From Pseudomonas bijieensis (lineage in GTDB: Bacteria; Pseudomonadota; Gammaproteobacteria; Pseudomonadales; Pseudomonadaceae): 64,000 bases of DNA. Positions 16,014 through 25,213 of this stretch are shown here, piece after piece. Positions within the stretch are counted from its first letter, which is position 1. Each line of letters begins with the position of its first letter. The translations under genes and the position numbers were made by a program. The stretch spans positions 930,001 through 994,000 of the forward strand of contig NZ_CP048810.1 of the NCBI RefSeq assembly GCF_013347965.1. Direction: 5' to 3'. The notes under the pieces are model-generated. The model ran no database searches, was not told the DNA's origin, and worked only from the letters and a program-made list of their open reading frames with translations.

Positions 16014-17729
16014 CTACGATTGAATCCCAGCAGCCTGGCGGGCCGCGGGCGTCGCTTCCCGCAGTCGCGCCAGGACCTTGTCACGCGGCCCGAACAGGCT
16101 CAGTTCGCCATGATTGAGAACCAACAATTTATCCACCTGCGCCAACACCCCGGCTCGATGGGTGATGACAAACACTGTGGCCCTGCTCTGCCTGAGCTTT
16201 TGCAGCGCCTCGGCAAGCATTTTTTCGCCGGCATCATCCAGGTTGGAGTTCGGTTCATCGAGCACGACCAGGCGCGGCTCACCATACAAGGCGCGCGCCA
16301 GGCCGATACGTTGCCGCTGGCCGCCGGACAACCCACCGCCATTGGCGCCGATCAGGGTGTCGTAGCCATCAGGCAGTTGCAGCACCAGTTCATGCACACC
16401 GGCCATTCGCGCGGCGGCGACCACGGCAGATGCGTTCAGCGGGCCGAAGCGGGAGATGTTCTGGCTGATGGTGCCCTCGAACAGCTCGATGTCCTGCGGC
16501 AGATAACCAATGTACTGGCCCAGTTCCTCCCGACGCCACTGGCTGATATCCGCACCATCCAGGCGCACGGTGCCGGCCAGGCTTGGCCAGACACCCAGCA
16601 ACGCCCTGGCAAGGGTCGACTTCCCGGCACCGCTGGGACCAATGATGCCCACTGCTTCGCCCGCAGCCACCTGAAAGTCCACACCACGAATAATCGGTTT
16701 GCGAGCATCCGGCGATCCTGCCGAGAGTCCCTCGACGCGAATCGCCCCTTCAGGCGCCGGCAACGACATGCGCTCGGGCTCGGCGGCAATCTTGAATAGC
16801 AACTCGTGCAACCGGGCATATTGCGCGCGGGCACCCAGAAAACCTTTCCATACGCCGATCAACTGATCGATGGGCGCCAACGCACGCCCCAGCAAGATCG
16901 AGCCAGCAATCATCAGCCCGGAAGAAATCTCGTGATTGATCGTCAAATAGGCGCCCAGGCCCAGTACCAACGACTGAACGATCTGTCGGAATGTCCTGGA
17001 CACCGATGTCATGGTCGCGGCGCGGTCACTGGCCACGCTTTGCAGCGCGAGAATCCTGTGGGTTCGCCCGCTCCAGTGCTGGCGCAGGCTGGCAAGCATG
17101 CCCATGGACTCCACCACTTCGGCATTGCGCAAGCTCTTGTTGGTGAAGGCGGTGGCCGTCATCTGCTCACGGTTGGCAGCCTGCAGCGGCCCGTGGGTGA
17201 GCTTTTCATTGGCGAAGGCCAGCCCCCCCAGCAACGCGGCACTCACGAGCCCCATCCAGCCGTACCAGGGATGAAACATGAACATGACGGCCAGGTAGAT
17301 CGGGATCCACGGCGCATCGAAAAACGCAAACAGGCCGTTGCCGGTCAGGAACTGGCGCAACCCGTTCAGATCGTTCAACGGCTGGGCCGTGGCATTCATG
17401 CCACTGGTATTGAGCGCCTGCTTGAAGCTGGCGTCGAACAGCCGTTGGCTCAGCAACGTGTCCAGGCGAGTGCTGATCCGCACCATAATCCGCGAACGGA
17501 CCCACTCCAAGCCACCCATCGTGATCATCAACAACAACATGATCAGCGTCAGCATCAACAGCGTCGACAGGCTGGCGCTTCCTACCGCCCGGTCATACAC
17601 CTGCAGCATGTAGAACGAAGGAACCAGCATCAGCAAGTTGACGAAAAAACTGAAAAAACCAACGGAAAGAAAACTACCTTTGCAGACGGCAAGGGCGCCT
17701 TCCAGTTCGGTTCTGGCGTGGGCTGGCAT
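16014..17729 (-). CDS. Type I secretion ABC permease/ATPase (AprD/PrtD-like)
   Basis: This 571-residue fused membrane/ATPase protein has no peptidase C39 domain. The N-terminal half has the helices (FFSFFVNLLMLVPSFYMLQVYDR, LSTLLMLTLIMLLLMITMGG). The C-terminal half has Walker A GPSGAGKS, the signature [15 protein letters not shown] and Walker B LVVLDEPNSNLDD. It is the first gene of the exporter-protease operon; the start at 17729 lies behind a 284-base gap to the FabF gene. The family exports serralysins and lipases in Pseudomonas and related genera. Confidence 0.92.
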   Translation of the reverse strand: MPAHARTELEGALAVCKGSFLSVGFFSFFVNLLMLVPSFYMLQVYDRAVGSASLSTLLMLTLIMLLLMITMGGLEWVRSRIMVRISTRLDTLLSQRLFDASFKQALNTSGMNATAQPLNDLNGLRQFLTGNGLFAFFDAPWIPIYLAVMFMFHPWYGWMGLVSAALLGGLAFANEKLTHGPLQAANREQMTATAFTNKSLRNAEVVESMGMLASLRQHWSGRTHRILALQSVASDRAATMTSVSRTFRQIVQSLVLGLGAYLTINHEISSGLMIAGSILLGRALAPIDQLIGVWKGFLGARAQYARLHELLFKIAAEPERMSLPAPEGAIRVEGLSAGSPDARKPIIRGVDFQVAAGEAVGIIGPSGAGKSTLARALLGVWPSLAGTVRLDGADISQWRREELGQYIGYLPQDIELFEGTISQNISRFGPLNASAVVAAARMAGVHELVLQLPDGYDTLIGANGGGLSGGQRQRIGLARALYGEPRLVVLDEPNSNLDDAGEKMLAEALQKLRQSRATVFVITHRAGVLAQVDKLLVLNHGELSLFGPRDKVLARLREATPAARQAAGIQS

Positions 17730-17906
17730 GGTTCATTACCTGAGGTCCGATTCTGCTCAAACCTGAAAAAACACAAGGGCACAGGCGCGCGAACGCCTCG
17801 AATATCTTTGGCAGGACACCCCGGGAGCGCCCGCACAATCGGATCTACCGCGATGTATCGGCACGTTTGGGCAGTTCTTAAGAAAAAAATGGCGCCACTG
17901 GCGAAT

Positions 17907-17928
17907 GTGGGAGCAGGCTCGCTCCCAC
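17907..17928. repeat. REP-type palindrome (single unit)
   Basis: GTGGGAGC, a six-base loop and GCTCCCAC form an eight-base-arm hairpin. The core matches other REP elements in this window. It lies between the FabF-like gene and the secretion ATPase gene; the rest of the 284-base gap shows nothing further recognisable. Confidence 0.7.
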
Positions 17929-18013
17929 AGGATGAATGCAGGTATGCCGACCTAGGCGAGGTACCCTGAAATCCCCCTCGTAAAAACTACATCGCGGAAC
18001 GAAATATCAATAC

Positions 18014-19306
18014 TCAAGCCTCAGGCACCCAACGGCGCAACAGCAGGCTGGCATTGACCCCGCCGAATCCGAAGCCATTGGAGAGCGCGTGGGTGATCGG
18101 CATCTTCCTGGCCTGCAGACCTACCAGATCAAGCCCGGCAGCGGCCTCGTCGGGATGAATCAGGTTCAGGGTGGGCGGGACGATCTGGTCACGAAGCGCC
18201 AGCACCGTAAAAATGGCTTCAATACCGCCAGCCGCCCCCAGCAGATGCCCGGTGGCCGACTTGGTGGAGGTGATCGCCACATCGCAATCGCGCCCGAACA
18301 CTGAGCGGATCGCGGCCAGCTCACCATTGTCGCCAACCTGGGTGGACGTCGCATGGGCGTTGATATGTTGCACATCCAAGGGGCTGACAGCGGCCTGGCG
18401 CAGCGCCTGCTCCATCGCGCGCCGGGCACCGTTGCCGTCTTCCGGGCCTGCCGTCAGGTGATAGGCGTCGGCACTGGTGCCATAACCCACCAGTTCCGCC
18501 AGGGGCTTGGCGCCACGTGCGAGGGCGTGTTCCAGTGATTCAATCACCAGCAACCCGGCCCCCTCGGCCATGACAAAACCGTCGCGATCACGATCGAAGG
18601 GCCGCGAGGCCTCTTGCGGACGCTCGGCAAAACCCGTGGACAGCGCGCGAGCGGCGGCAAAACAACCGAGGGTCACGCGGTCTATCGCCGCTTCCGTCCC
18701 GCCGCATATGGCGATATCCGCTTCATCGCTCCTGATCAGCCTCGCCGCGTCGCCAATGGCCTGCACCCCCGCCGCACAGGCTGTTACCGGTGCCCCCAGA
18801 GGGCCTTTGAAACCATGCCGGATGGAAACGTGCCCCGCCGCCATGTTGGCGAGGAAGGCAGGTGCGGTGAACGGGGACAATTTGCGCGGGCCGCGGGCAT
18901 CGGTGGTGCGTACGGCACCGGCAATCGCGCCAAAACCGCCCACGCCTGAGGCGATGATGGTTGCCGTCCGCTCCTGGTCGGCGGCATGGGTCGGTTGCCA
19001 GCCTGCCTGTTGCAACGCCTCTTCGGCAGCCACCAGCGCGAACTCGATGAAGCGATCCATCTTCTTGCGATCCTTGGCCGGGATAATGCGCTCCGGATCG
19101 TAACCGGCGATGACGTCCTCTTCCAACGACGGCACCTGGCCGCCCACGGCCACCCCTGTCCCCTCGGTGATATCGCCAGGCAGGATACGAATGCCGGAGC
19201 GCCCCGCCAGCAACCGCTGCCAGACTTCTTCTACGCCACAACCCAGTGGGCCGACAATGCCCACGCCGGTGACAACGATGCGTTTTTGACCTTGGGAAGT
19301 CTTCAT
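18014..19306 (-). CDS. Beta-ketoacyl-ACP synthase II-like enzyme (FabF family)
   Basis: This 430-residue thiolase-fold enzyme condenses malonyl-ACP with an acyl chain. The Cys-His-His catalytic set is complete: Cys177 in TACAAG, His318 in INAHATST and His354 in SATGH, with Lys349. The C-terminal NGFGFGGVNAS loop is present. Housekeeping fabF normally sits beside acpP and fabG; here the gene is 52 bases downstream of an RND efflux pump gene on the same strand, so it is probably cotranscribed with it. A specialised acyl-chain role is inferred from context. Confidence 0.88.
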   Translation of the reverse strand: MKTSQGQKRIVVTGVGIVGPLGCGVEEVWQRLLAGRSGIRILPGDITEGTGVAVGGQVPSLEEDVIAGYDPERIIPAKDRKKMDRFIEFALVAAEEALQQAGWQPTHAADQERTATIIASGVGGFGAIAGAVRTTDARGPRKLSPFTAPAFLANMAAGHVSIRHGFKGPLGAPVTACAAGVQAIGDAARLIRSDEADIAICGGTEAAIDRVTLGCFAAARALSTGFAERPQEASRPFDRDRDGFVMAEGAGLLVIESLEHALARGAKPLAELVGYGTSADAYHLTAGPEDGNGARRAMEQALRQAAVSPLDVQHINAHATSTQVGDNGELAAIRSVFGRDCDVAITSTKSATGHLLGAAGGIEAIFTVLALRDQIVPPTLNLIHPDEAAAGLDLVGLQARKMPITHALSNGFGFGGVNASLLLRRWVPEA

Positions 19307-19358
19307 TGGAACCTCTTCATGTCTCAGTCAATGTCCACAAAATAACGAACACGCCGGT

Positions 19359-22300
19359 TTACGCCTGCGGTGCCGTTTGCGTGTGTGCTGAATGGTCAGG
19401 ACGGATCTTGAACCAGATGGAATACATCGCCGGTAGAAACACCAGCGTCATGATGGTGCCGACGAACGTGCCGCCGATCAGCGTGTAGGCCAGCGTGCCC
19501 CAGAACACCGAATGCGTCAGGGGAATGAAAGCCAGGATGGCCGCCAGCGCCGTCAGCAAGACCGGCCGGGCCCGTTGCACCGTGGCCTCGATGACCGCGT
19601 GAAACGGATCCAGCCCTTCCTGGGCGTTGTGATGGATCTGCCCGATCAGGATCAGCGTGTTGCGCATCAGGATGCCCGAGAGTGCGATCAGGCCGACCAG
19701 GGCGTTGATCCCGAATGGCTGCTGGAAGATCAGCAGGGTCGGCACTACGCCAATCAGGCCCAGCGGGGCGGTGAGGAACACCATGATCATGGCCGAGATC
19801 GAACGCACCTGCACGATGATGATCAACAGCGTCAGGGCCACCATGATCGGCACCAGAGGCACGATCGCCTTACCGGCCTTGCCCGATTCCTCGATGGCGC
19901 CGGCCTGCTCGATCCGGTAGCCGCTCGGCAGGGTGTCGATGACCGGCTGCAGCGCCTTCAGGATTGCATTCGAGACGTCCGGTGGCTGCAAACCTTCGGC
20001 AATGTCGCCGCGTACGGTGATGGTCGGGGTGCGATCACGACGCCGAAGAATCGGATCCTCCATGCGCACATCGACCTCACCCACCTGGGACAGCGGAATG
20101 CGCTGGCCCGCCGCGCCGACCAGGGTAAACCCTTCTATCCTGGCCGGATCGAGGCGAATATCACCGGCAGCACGGCCGACCACCTGCACCGAACGGATGT
20201 CCTCGCGAACCGCCGTGATCGGTACTCCTGCAAGCAGGAACTGCAATTGCTGCGCGACAGCATTCGACGTCAGCCCTACCGCCTGCAAGCGATCCTGGTC
20301 CAGGGTGAAATGCAACGTCGGCGTCAGCGGCCCCCAGTCGGTATTGACGGTCCGCATCAGCGGGCTCGCCTGCATGACATCCCGGACCTGGCCGGCGATC
20401 TCACGCAATTTCGACGGATCAGGTCCCATCACCCGGTAGGCTACGGGAAATGGCGAATACGGACCGAACACCAGTTGAGTCACCCGGATACGCGCCTCTG
20501 GGGCAAGCCCCTCGGCCGCCGCCTCGCGCAGACGGAACTTGAGGGTCTCGCGCGCCTCCTGACTGTCGGTCAACACCACGATCTTGGCGAACGAAGGATC
20601 GGGTAGCTCCGGTGCCATCGCCAGGTAGAAGCGTGGCGCGCCCTGGCCGATGTAGGCCGTGACGATTTTTGCCTCATCCTGCTTCTGCAACCAGGCCTCG
20701 ACCTTGGCGGTGGTGGCACTGGTCTGCTCGATGGAGGTTCCATAGGGCATTTGCACTTCGATCAGCACCTCCGGGCGGTCGGAGGTCGGGAAGAACTGTT
20801 TCTTGACCAGGCTCATACCGAGAATCGCCACGACGAACGTCACGATCACGCTGCCGGCCACCCACCATTTGCGGGCGATGATGCGGGTCAGGACCCGGCG
20901 AAAACGATTGTAGTGACGGGTGTTGTAGATGGCCGCGTGGCCGCCTTCGACCTGTTTGATATCCGGCAACAGCTTCACCCCCAGGTAAGGGGTGAACGCC
21001 ACGGCCACCACCCAGGAAGCGATCAGGGCAATGCCGACGATCCAGAACATGTTGCTGGTGTACTCACCGGCGGTCGACTGGGCGAAGCCGTTAGGCATGA
21101 ATCCGATAGCCGTCACCAGCGTACCGGACAGCATCGGTGCGGCTGTATGGCTCCAGGCATACGCGGAGGCCTTGATCCGGTCGTAGCCCTCCTCCATTTT
21201 TACCACCATCATTTCAATCGCGATGATAGCGTCGTCCACCAACAACCCGAGCGCCAGGATCAGCGAGCCGAGAGTGATGCGGTCAAAGTTCTTTCCCGTG
21301 GCCGCCATGACCACGAACACCACGGCCAGCGTCAACGGCACGGCCGCCGCGACCACGACTCCGACACGCCACCCCATGCTGAGAAAGCAGACGATCATCA
21401 CCACCAGCAGCGCGACAAAGAACTTGACCATGAATTCGCCGACGGCCGAGTCGATGTTCACGGACTGGTCGGTGACCTTGGTGAGCGTCATGCCCAAGGG
21501 CATGGCGTCATTGATCCTGGCCGTCTCCGCGTCCAGGGCCTTGCCCAGGTCCAGGCCGTTCCAGCCTTCGCGCATCACGACGCCCAACAACAGCGCTTCT
21601 TCGCCGTTATTGCGCACCAGGAAAGTGGCCGGATCTTCATATCCGCGCTCGACGGTCGCGACGTCCGAGAGCTTGAGCGTGCGTCCTTGGATCGCAAGGG
21701 GGGTGTCACGGATTTTCGCCAGTTTATCGAAGGCGCCGTCCACCCGGAGGAACACCTGTGGCCCGTTGGTTTCGATGGAGCCGGCGGGCGTGAGCACGTT
21801 CTGGCTGTTCAGCGCGGCGAAGATGTCCTGGGGCGAGACGCCCAAGGTGGCCAGCCGGTCATGGGAGAAGGAAACAAAGATGCGCTCGGCCTGCTCACCG
21901 ATAATGTTGACCTTTTTCACTCCCGCCACATGCAACAGGCGCTGGCGCAGCGCTTCGGCATCGCGCACCAACAGCCGCTGTGGCTCGCCTTTGGCTTTCA
22001 GGGCGAACAGTGCGAACGTCACATCGGAAAACTCATCATTGACCATTGGCCCGATAACGCCCGCCGGCAATTTGAGCGCTTCGTCCTGGAGCTTTTTGCG
22101 CGCCTGATAGAACTCCTCCTGCACTTGCGAAGGTGGCGTGCGATCGACCAGTGACACCATGGTGAAGGCCAGGCCGGGACGGGTGTAGGTTTCCGTGCGG
22201 TCGTACCACTTCAATTCCTGCAGGCGCTTTTCAAGCGGCTCGGCGACCTGGTCCTGCATCTCCTGGGCAGTCGCACCCGGCCATGCGGTGATGACGGTCA

Positions 22301-22439
22301 ACTGCTTGACCGTAAACGGCGGATCCTCGGCACGTCCCAACTGGAAGAACGCCAAGGTTCCCGCGACGGCAATCAGAAAGATCAGGAACACGGTAATAGA
22401 GCGCTCGCGAACCGCGAGTGCGGACAGGTTGAGGCTCAT
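19359..22439 (-). CDS. RND efflux pump inner-membrane subunit (HAE-type)
   Basis: The protein has 1,026 residues with the twelve-helix RND layout and two large periplasmic loops. The helix-4 proton-relay pair DD is seen in GLLVDDAIIAIEMM. The N-terminus (FFQLGRAEDPPFTVKQLTVITAWPGAT) resembles the TriC/MexK branch rather than MexB/MexF. The ATG overlaps the adaptor gene stop (22436-22439). Partners are the adaptor upstream and, presumably, the outer-membrane factor transcribed divergently at 23753. The substrate is unknown; a FabF-like gene downstream hints at a fatty-acyl or amphiphilic compound. Confidence 0.9.
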   Translation of the reverse strand: MSLNLSALAVRERSITVFLIFLIAVAGTLAFFQLGRAEDPPFTVKQLTVITAWPGATAQEMQDQVAEPLEKRLQELKWYDRTETYTRPGLAFTMVSLVDRTPPSQVQEEFYQARKKLQDEALKLPAGVIGPMVNDEFSDVTFALFALKAKGEPQRLLVRDAEALRQRLLHVAGVKKVNIIGEQAERIFVSFSHDRLATLGVSPQDIFAALNSQNVLTPAGSIETNGPQVFLRVDGAFDKLAKIRDTPLAIQGRTLKLSDVATVERGYEDPATFLVRNNGEEALLLGVVMREGWNGLDLGKALDAETARINDAMPLGMTLTKVTDQSVNIDSAVGEFMVKFFVALLVVMIVCFLSMGWRVGVVVAAAVPLTLAVVFVVMAATGKNFDRITLGSLILALGLLVDDAIIAIEMMVVKMEEGYDRIKASAYAWSHTAAPMLSGTLVTAIGFMPNGFAQSTAGEYTSNMFWIVGIALIASWVVAVAFTPYLGVKLLPDIKQVEGGHAAIYNTRHYNRFRRVLTRIIARKWWVAGSVIVTFVVAILGMSLVKKQFFPTSDRPEVLIEVQMPYGTSIEQTSATTAKVEAWLQKQDEAKIVTAYIGQGAPRFYLAMAPELPDPSFAKIVVLTDSQEARETLKFRLREAAAEGLAPEARIRVTQLVFGPYSPFPVAYRVMGPDPSKLREIAGQVRDVMQASPLMRTVNTDWGPLTPTLHFTLDQDRLQAVGLTSNAVAQQLQFLLAGVPITAVREDIRSVQVVGRAAGDIRLDPARIEGFTLVGAAGQRIPLSQVGEVDVRMEDPILRRRDRTPTITVRGDIAEGLQPPDVSNAILKALQPVIDTLPSGYRIEQAGAIEESGKAGKAIVPLVPIMVALTLLIIIVQVRSISAMIMVFLTAPLGLIGVVPTLLIFQQPFGINALVGLIALSGILMRNTLILIGQIHHNAQEGLDPFHAVIEATVQRARPVLLTALAAILAFIPLTHSVFWGTLAYTLIGGTFVGTIMTLVFLPAMYSIWFKIRPDHSAHTQTAPQA

Positions 22440-23545
22440 GGACGGCCCCCGGCAACCTTCACGTCACCCGGCTGAGCCAGTCGCACTTCCTCACCCTCAT
22501 GCAGCAAATGGGCACCGAGTCCGACAATACGCTCGCCAACATTGAGCTGGCCGGCGACGCGCGCGGCGTCATCGCTCAAACCCAGGACTTGCACAGGTCG
22601 CCAGGTGACTTTCGCCGGTTCGCCGTTTATGACCCACACGCCAGTGCCTTTGCCCGAGTCGAAAACCGCAGCGATCGGCACTTGCAGCGCCTGCCGTTGC
22701 GCGCTGTCTTCGAAAATGCGCAGCGTGACCGTCGACCCCAGCGGCGCATTGGCCAGCGGCCCCTCCAGCACGTACCGCGCCTCGAAGGTACGCGTCACGC
22801 GGTCAGCCGAATCCGAGAGCAGTCTCAGCCTCGCGGTGACCGCTCCCGTGGTAACGCCATAAAGGGTCGCTTGTGCGGTGGCGCCTGCGGCAGGACGCAA
22901 GGTCTCGGGCAATTGCACAACGGCTTCGCGCTGCCCTGCCCGCGCCAGTCGGACCACGGTTTGTCCGGGGCTGACGACTTGCCCGGGCTCGGCAAGCGTT
23001 TCCATCACAACGCCATCGGCATCCGCGAGCAGCACGGCATAACCAGAGGCGTTATGGGCGACGTCCGCCTGGGCTTGCGCGGCGCTCAGTTGTGCCTTGG
23101 CGGTATCGGCAGCAGCCTTTATCTGGTCGTAGCCCGATGCGGAAATAGCACCCGCGGCGACCAGATCGCGGTAGCGCGCCTCGTCGTCGGCGGTCTGCTT
23201 GGCCCGGGCTCGCGCGGCAGCGACCGCCTCTTGCTGGGCGCGCGCCTGCAACCCGAGGTCGATGGGGTCCAGGCGCATCAACGGCTGTCCTCGCTTGATG
23301 GCTTGCCCGCTATCGACCAGGCGCTCAAGCACCTTGCCCGAGACCCGAAAGCCCAGGTCACTCTGGACCCTGGCCGCAACGATACCGGTAAAAGATCGCG
23401 AGAGATCGGACGAACCCTGGACTTCAGAGACCCGCACCAAGGGGGCAAGCGTACGCGGATCTTTAGCGGTGGATGGGTCGCCACACGCCGTCAGGACGAG
23501 AGGCAACAAGCAGACGGCAAAGGTGACAGGTCGAAGCCGGAGCAT
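22436..23545 (-). CDS. RND efflux periplasmic adaptor lipoprotein (membrane fusion protein)
   Basis: The protein has 369 residues from the ATG at 23545, which starts a lipoprotein signal ending VLTACGD. A longer in-frame start (GTG at 23617) would lie inside the operator palindrome and is rejected. Domains are a barrel-sandwich/lipoyl part (LGFRVSGKVLERLVDSGQAIKRGQPL), a coiled-coil hairpin (about 90-145) and a C-terminal barrel. First gene of the adaptor-pump-FabF operon; divergent from the outer-membrane factor gene, with a 24-bp operator 49 bases upstream. Confidence 0.88.
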   Translation of the reverse strand: MLRLRPVTFAVCLLPLVLTACGDPSTAKDPRTLAPLVRVSEVQGSSDLSRSFTGIVAARVQSDLGFRVSGKVLERLVDSGQAIKRGQPLMRLDPIDLGLQARAQQEAVAAARARAKQTADDEARYRDLVAAGAISASGYDQIKAAADTAKAQLSAAQAQADVAHNASGYAVLLADADGVVMETLAEPGQVVSPGQTVVRLARAGQREAVVQLPETLRPAAGATAQATLYGVTTGAVTARLRLLSDSADRVTRTFEARYVLEGPLANAPLGSTVTLRIFEDSAQRQALQVPIAAVFDSGKGTGVWVINGEPAKVTWRPVQVLGLSDDAARVAGQLNVGERIVGLGAHLLHEGEEVRLAQPGDVKVAGGRP

Positions 23546-23593
23546 AGGTTCCCTTACTTGAGCAATGAGGACAGGAGCCACATTCTCAATCTC

Positions 23594-23617
23594 GTGACCA
23601 ATACTGTCAATGGTCAC
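23594..23617. promoter_or_regulatory. Predicted TetR operator at the adaptor-pump-FabF promoter
   Basis: GTGACCA-N10-TGGTCAC, perfect seven-base arms. On the minus strand the spacer contains TTGACA (23611-23606), and GAGAAT lies 18 bases further on, so the palindrome would cover a -35 element. The same 24-bp layout recurs at 23705, 28315 and 29087. Confidence 0.7.
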
Positions 23618-23694
23618 ATATCGCTAACGGCTTAGCCGCTAAAAACCCTCCCTGACGTTCTTTGCCAGCCAAGAACTATGTGGCTGAGCCGCAA

Positions 23695-23728
23695 TTGACA
23701 GGAAGTGACCATAATATAATATGGTCAC
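23695..23728 (+). promoter_or_regulatory. Promoter and predicted TetR operator for the outer-membrane factor gene
   Basis: GTGACCA-N10-TGGTCAC at 23705-23728 is a perfect inverted repeat. TTGACA at 23695-23700 followed at 16 bases by TAATAT (23717-23722; TATAAT overlaps at 23715) gives a sigma-70-type promoter whose -10 lies inside the palindrome, as expected for a repressor site. The start codon at 23753 is 24 bases downstream. Confidence 0.7.
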
Positions 23729-23752
23729 AAATCACCCTTCTCCAGGTATCCC

Positions 23753-25213
23753 ATGTCGCCTCTCCTCCCCCTTACCCTTTTGGTGAGCGCCAGCTTGATG
23801 GCAGGCTGCGCGGTAGGTCCGGACTACCATCGTCCGGACGCTGCGCTTTCGCACCGTTTCCTGGGTCAGTCGTCTGTCGAACAGAGGCCCAGCGCAACGC
23901 GAACCAACCTTGTAGCCTGGTGGGAAGGCTTTGGTGATCCGGTATTGACCGAGTTCATCGCCAAGGCACTTGAACAGAACCTGGACCTGGCTCAGGCGGC
24001 GGCGCGAGTCGCGCAAGCACGGGCGGGCCTGGGGGCAGCCAATGCCGCGTTGTTGCCCTCGGCAACCATCAACGGTCAAGCCGCGCGCGCCTATCAGTCA
24101 GTGCAAACCCCACTCGGCCAGGTGTTGAACTCGACGCCTGGGTATGATCGGTATGGAAGTTCCTACGAGGTCAACCTCAACGCCAACTGGGAGGTGGACC
24201 TCTTTGGCGGTCTGCGCCGCGGGCGCGAGGCGGCACTGGCCGAGTACCAGGCTAGCGAGGCAGGCGCCGCCGCCACACGACTGGCTGTCGCCGCACAGAC
24301 CGCTGATATCTACATCACTCTTCGCGGGCTGCAGACCCGGCTGGACATCGCCAACCGACAAGTCAAAACCCAACAAGACCTGTTGGAAAAAGTCCGATTG
24401 CTTTACAGCAAGGGCCTCGCCGCCAGCTATCAGGTGCACCAGACCGAGGGGGCGCTGGCGCAAGTCCAGGCAACAGTGCCAGTGCTGAAAACCGGCCTGG
24501 ATGCTGCGATGAACGCATTGGATGTCATGCTCGGCACACCGCCAGGCACCCATCGCCAGCAACTGGCAACTGTCGGGAACATCCCTGCGGCACCACAGAT
24601 AACCGCCATGGGCACGCCGGCCGATCTGCTGCGCCGCCGGCCAGACCTCATCGTGGCAGAGCGCCGCCTCGCAGCCTCCAACGCGCGCATCGGCGAAGCC
24701 ATCGCCGAGTACTATCCAAAATTCTCTCTCAGTGCCTTGCTTGGCAGCGCCACGGCGGTTTCCGCCGGCAACTTGTTCAGTGGCGACGCCAGTCAGGCAG
24801 CCGGCGTATTGGGATTGCGTTGGAGGCTGTTCGACTTTGGCCGCATCAACGCTCAGATCGATCAAACCAAGGGGCAGGAAGCCGAAGCACTCGCCGCTTA
24901 CCGCCAGTCCGCGCTGCGCGCCACCGAGGACGTCGAGAACGCTTTTTCCGCGCTGGTCAATCGAGAAGCCCAGGCCACCACCCTCAGCCAGGGCGAAGCT
25001 TCGTTGACCCAAGCTCGGCAATCGTCGTTCATTGCCTATCAGAAAGGTACGGCCAGCCTGATCGATGTCTTGAATGCCGACGAGACACTGCTGCAAGCGT
25101 CCGACTCCCGAGCGCAAGCACGAACCGAATCAGCACGGGCGGCGGTCGCGGCATTCCGGGCGCTCGGAGGTGGCTGGCAGCCACCTGACGCCCTGCCGGT
25201 GGCTGCCAGATGA
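23753..25213 (+). CDS. Outer-membrane efflux lipoprotein (NodT/OprM family)
   Basis: This 486-residue protein has a lipoprotein signal peptide (MAGCAVGPDY) and two OEP repeats, each with long helices and beta strands (for example GYDRYGSSYEVNLNANWEVD and LGLRWRLFDFGRINAQID). It should form the TolC-like exit duct for the RND pump encoded divergently. The start is the ATG 24 bases after the operator palindrome. Its stop overlaps the start of the SDR gene by four bases. Confidence 0.9.
   Translation: MSPLLPLTLLVSASLMAGCAVGPDYHRPDAALSHRFLGQSSVEQRPSATRTNLVAWWEGFGDPVLTEFIAKALEQNLDLAQAAARVAQARAGLGAANAALLPSATINGQAARAYQSVQTPLGQVLNSTPGYDRYGSSYEVNLNANWEVDLFGGLRRGREAALAEYQASEAGAAATRLAVAAQTADIYITLRGLQTRLDIANRQVKTQQDLLEKVRLLYSKGLAASYQVHQTEGALAQVQATVPVLKTGLDAAMNALDVMLGTPPGTHRQQLATVGNIPAAPQITAMGTPADLLRRRPDLIVAERRLAASNARIGEAIAEYYPKFSLSALLGSATAVSAGNLFSGDASQAAGVLGLRWRLFDFGRINAQIDQTKGQEAEALAAYRQSALRATEDVENAFSALVNREAQATTLSQGEASLTQARQSSFIAYQKGTASLIDVLNADETLLQASDSRAQARTESARAAVAAFRALGGGWQPPDALPVAAR

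Noticed and set aside
20751..22154. 467-codon open frame antisense to the RND pump gene
   Set aside because: The translation is His/Asp/Arg-rich without hydrophobic or domain structure; the RND gene on the other strand is certain.
23546..23617. Upstream GTG start for the efflux adaptor
   Set aside because: The added residues would be encoded by the operator and promoter, and the lipoprotein signal begins cleanly at 23545.
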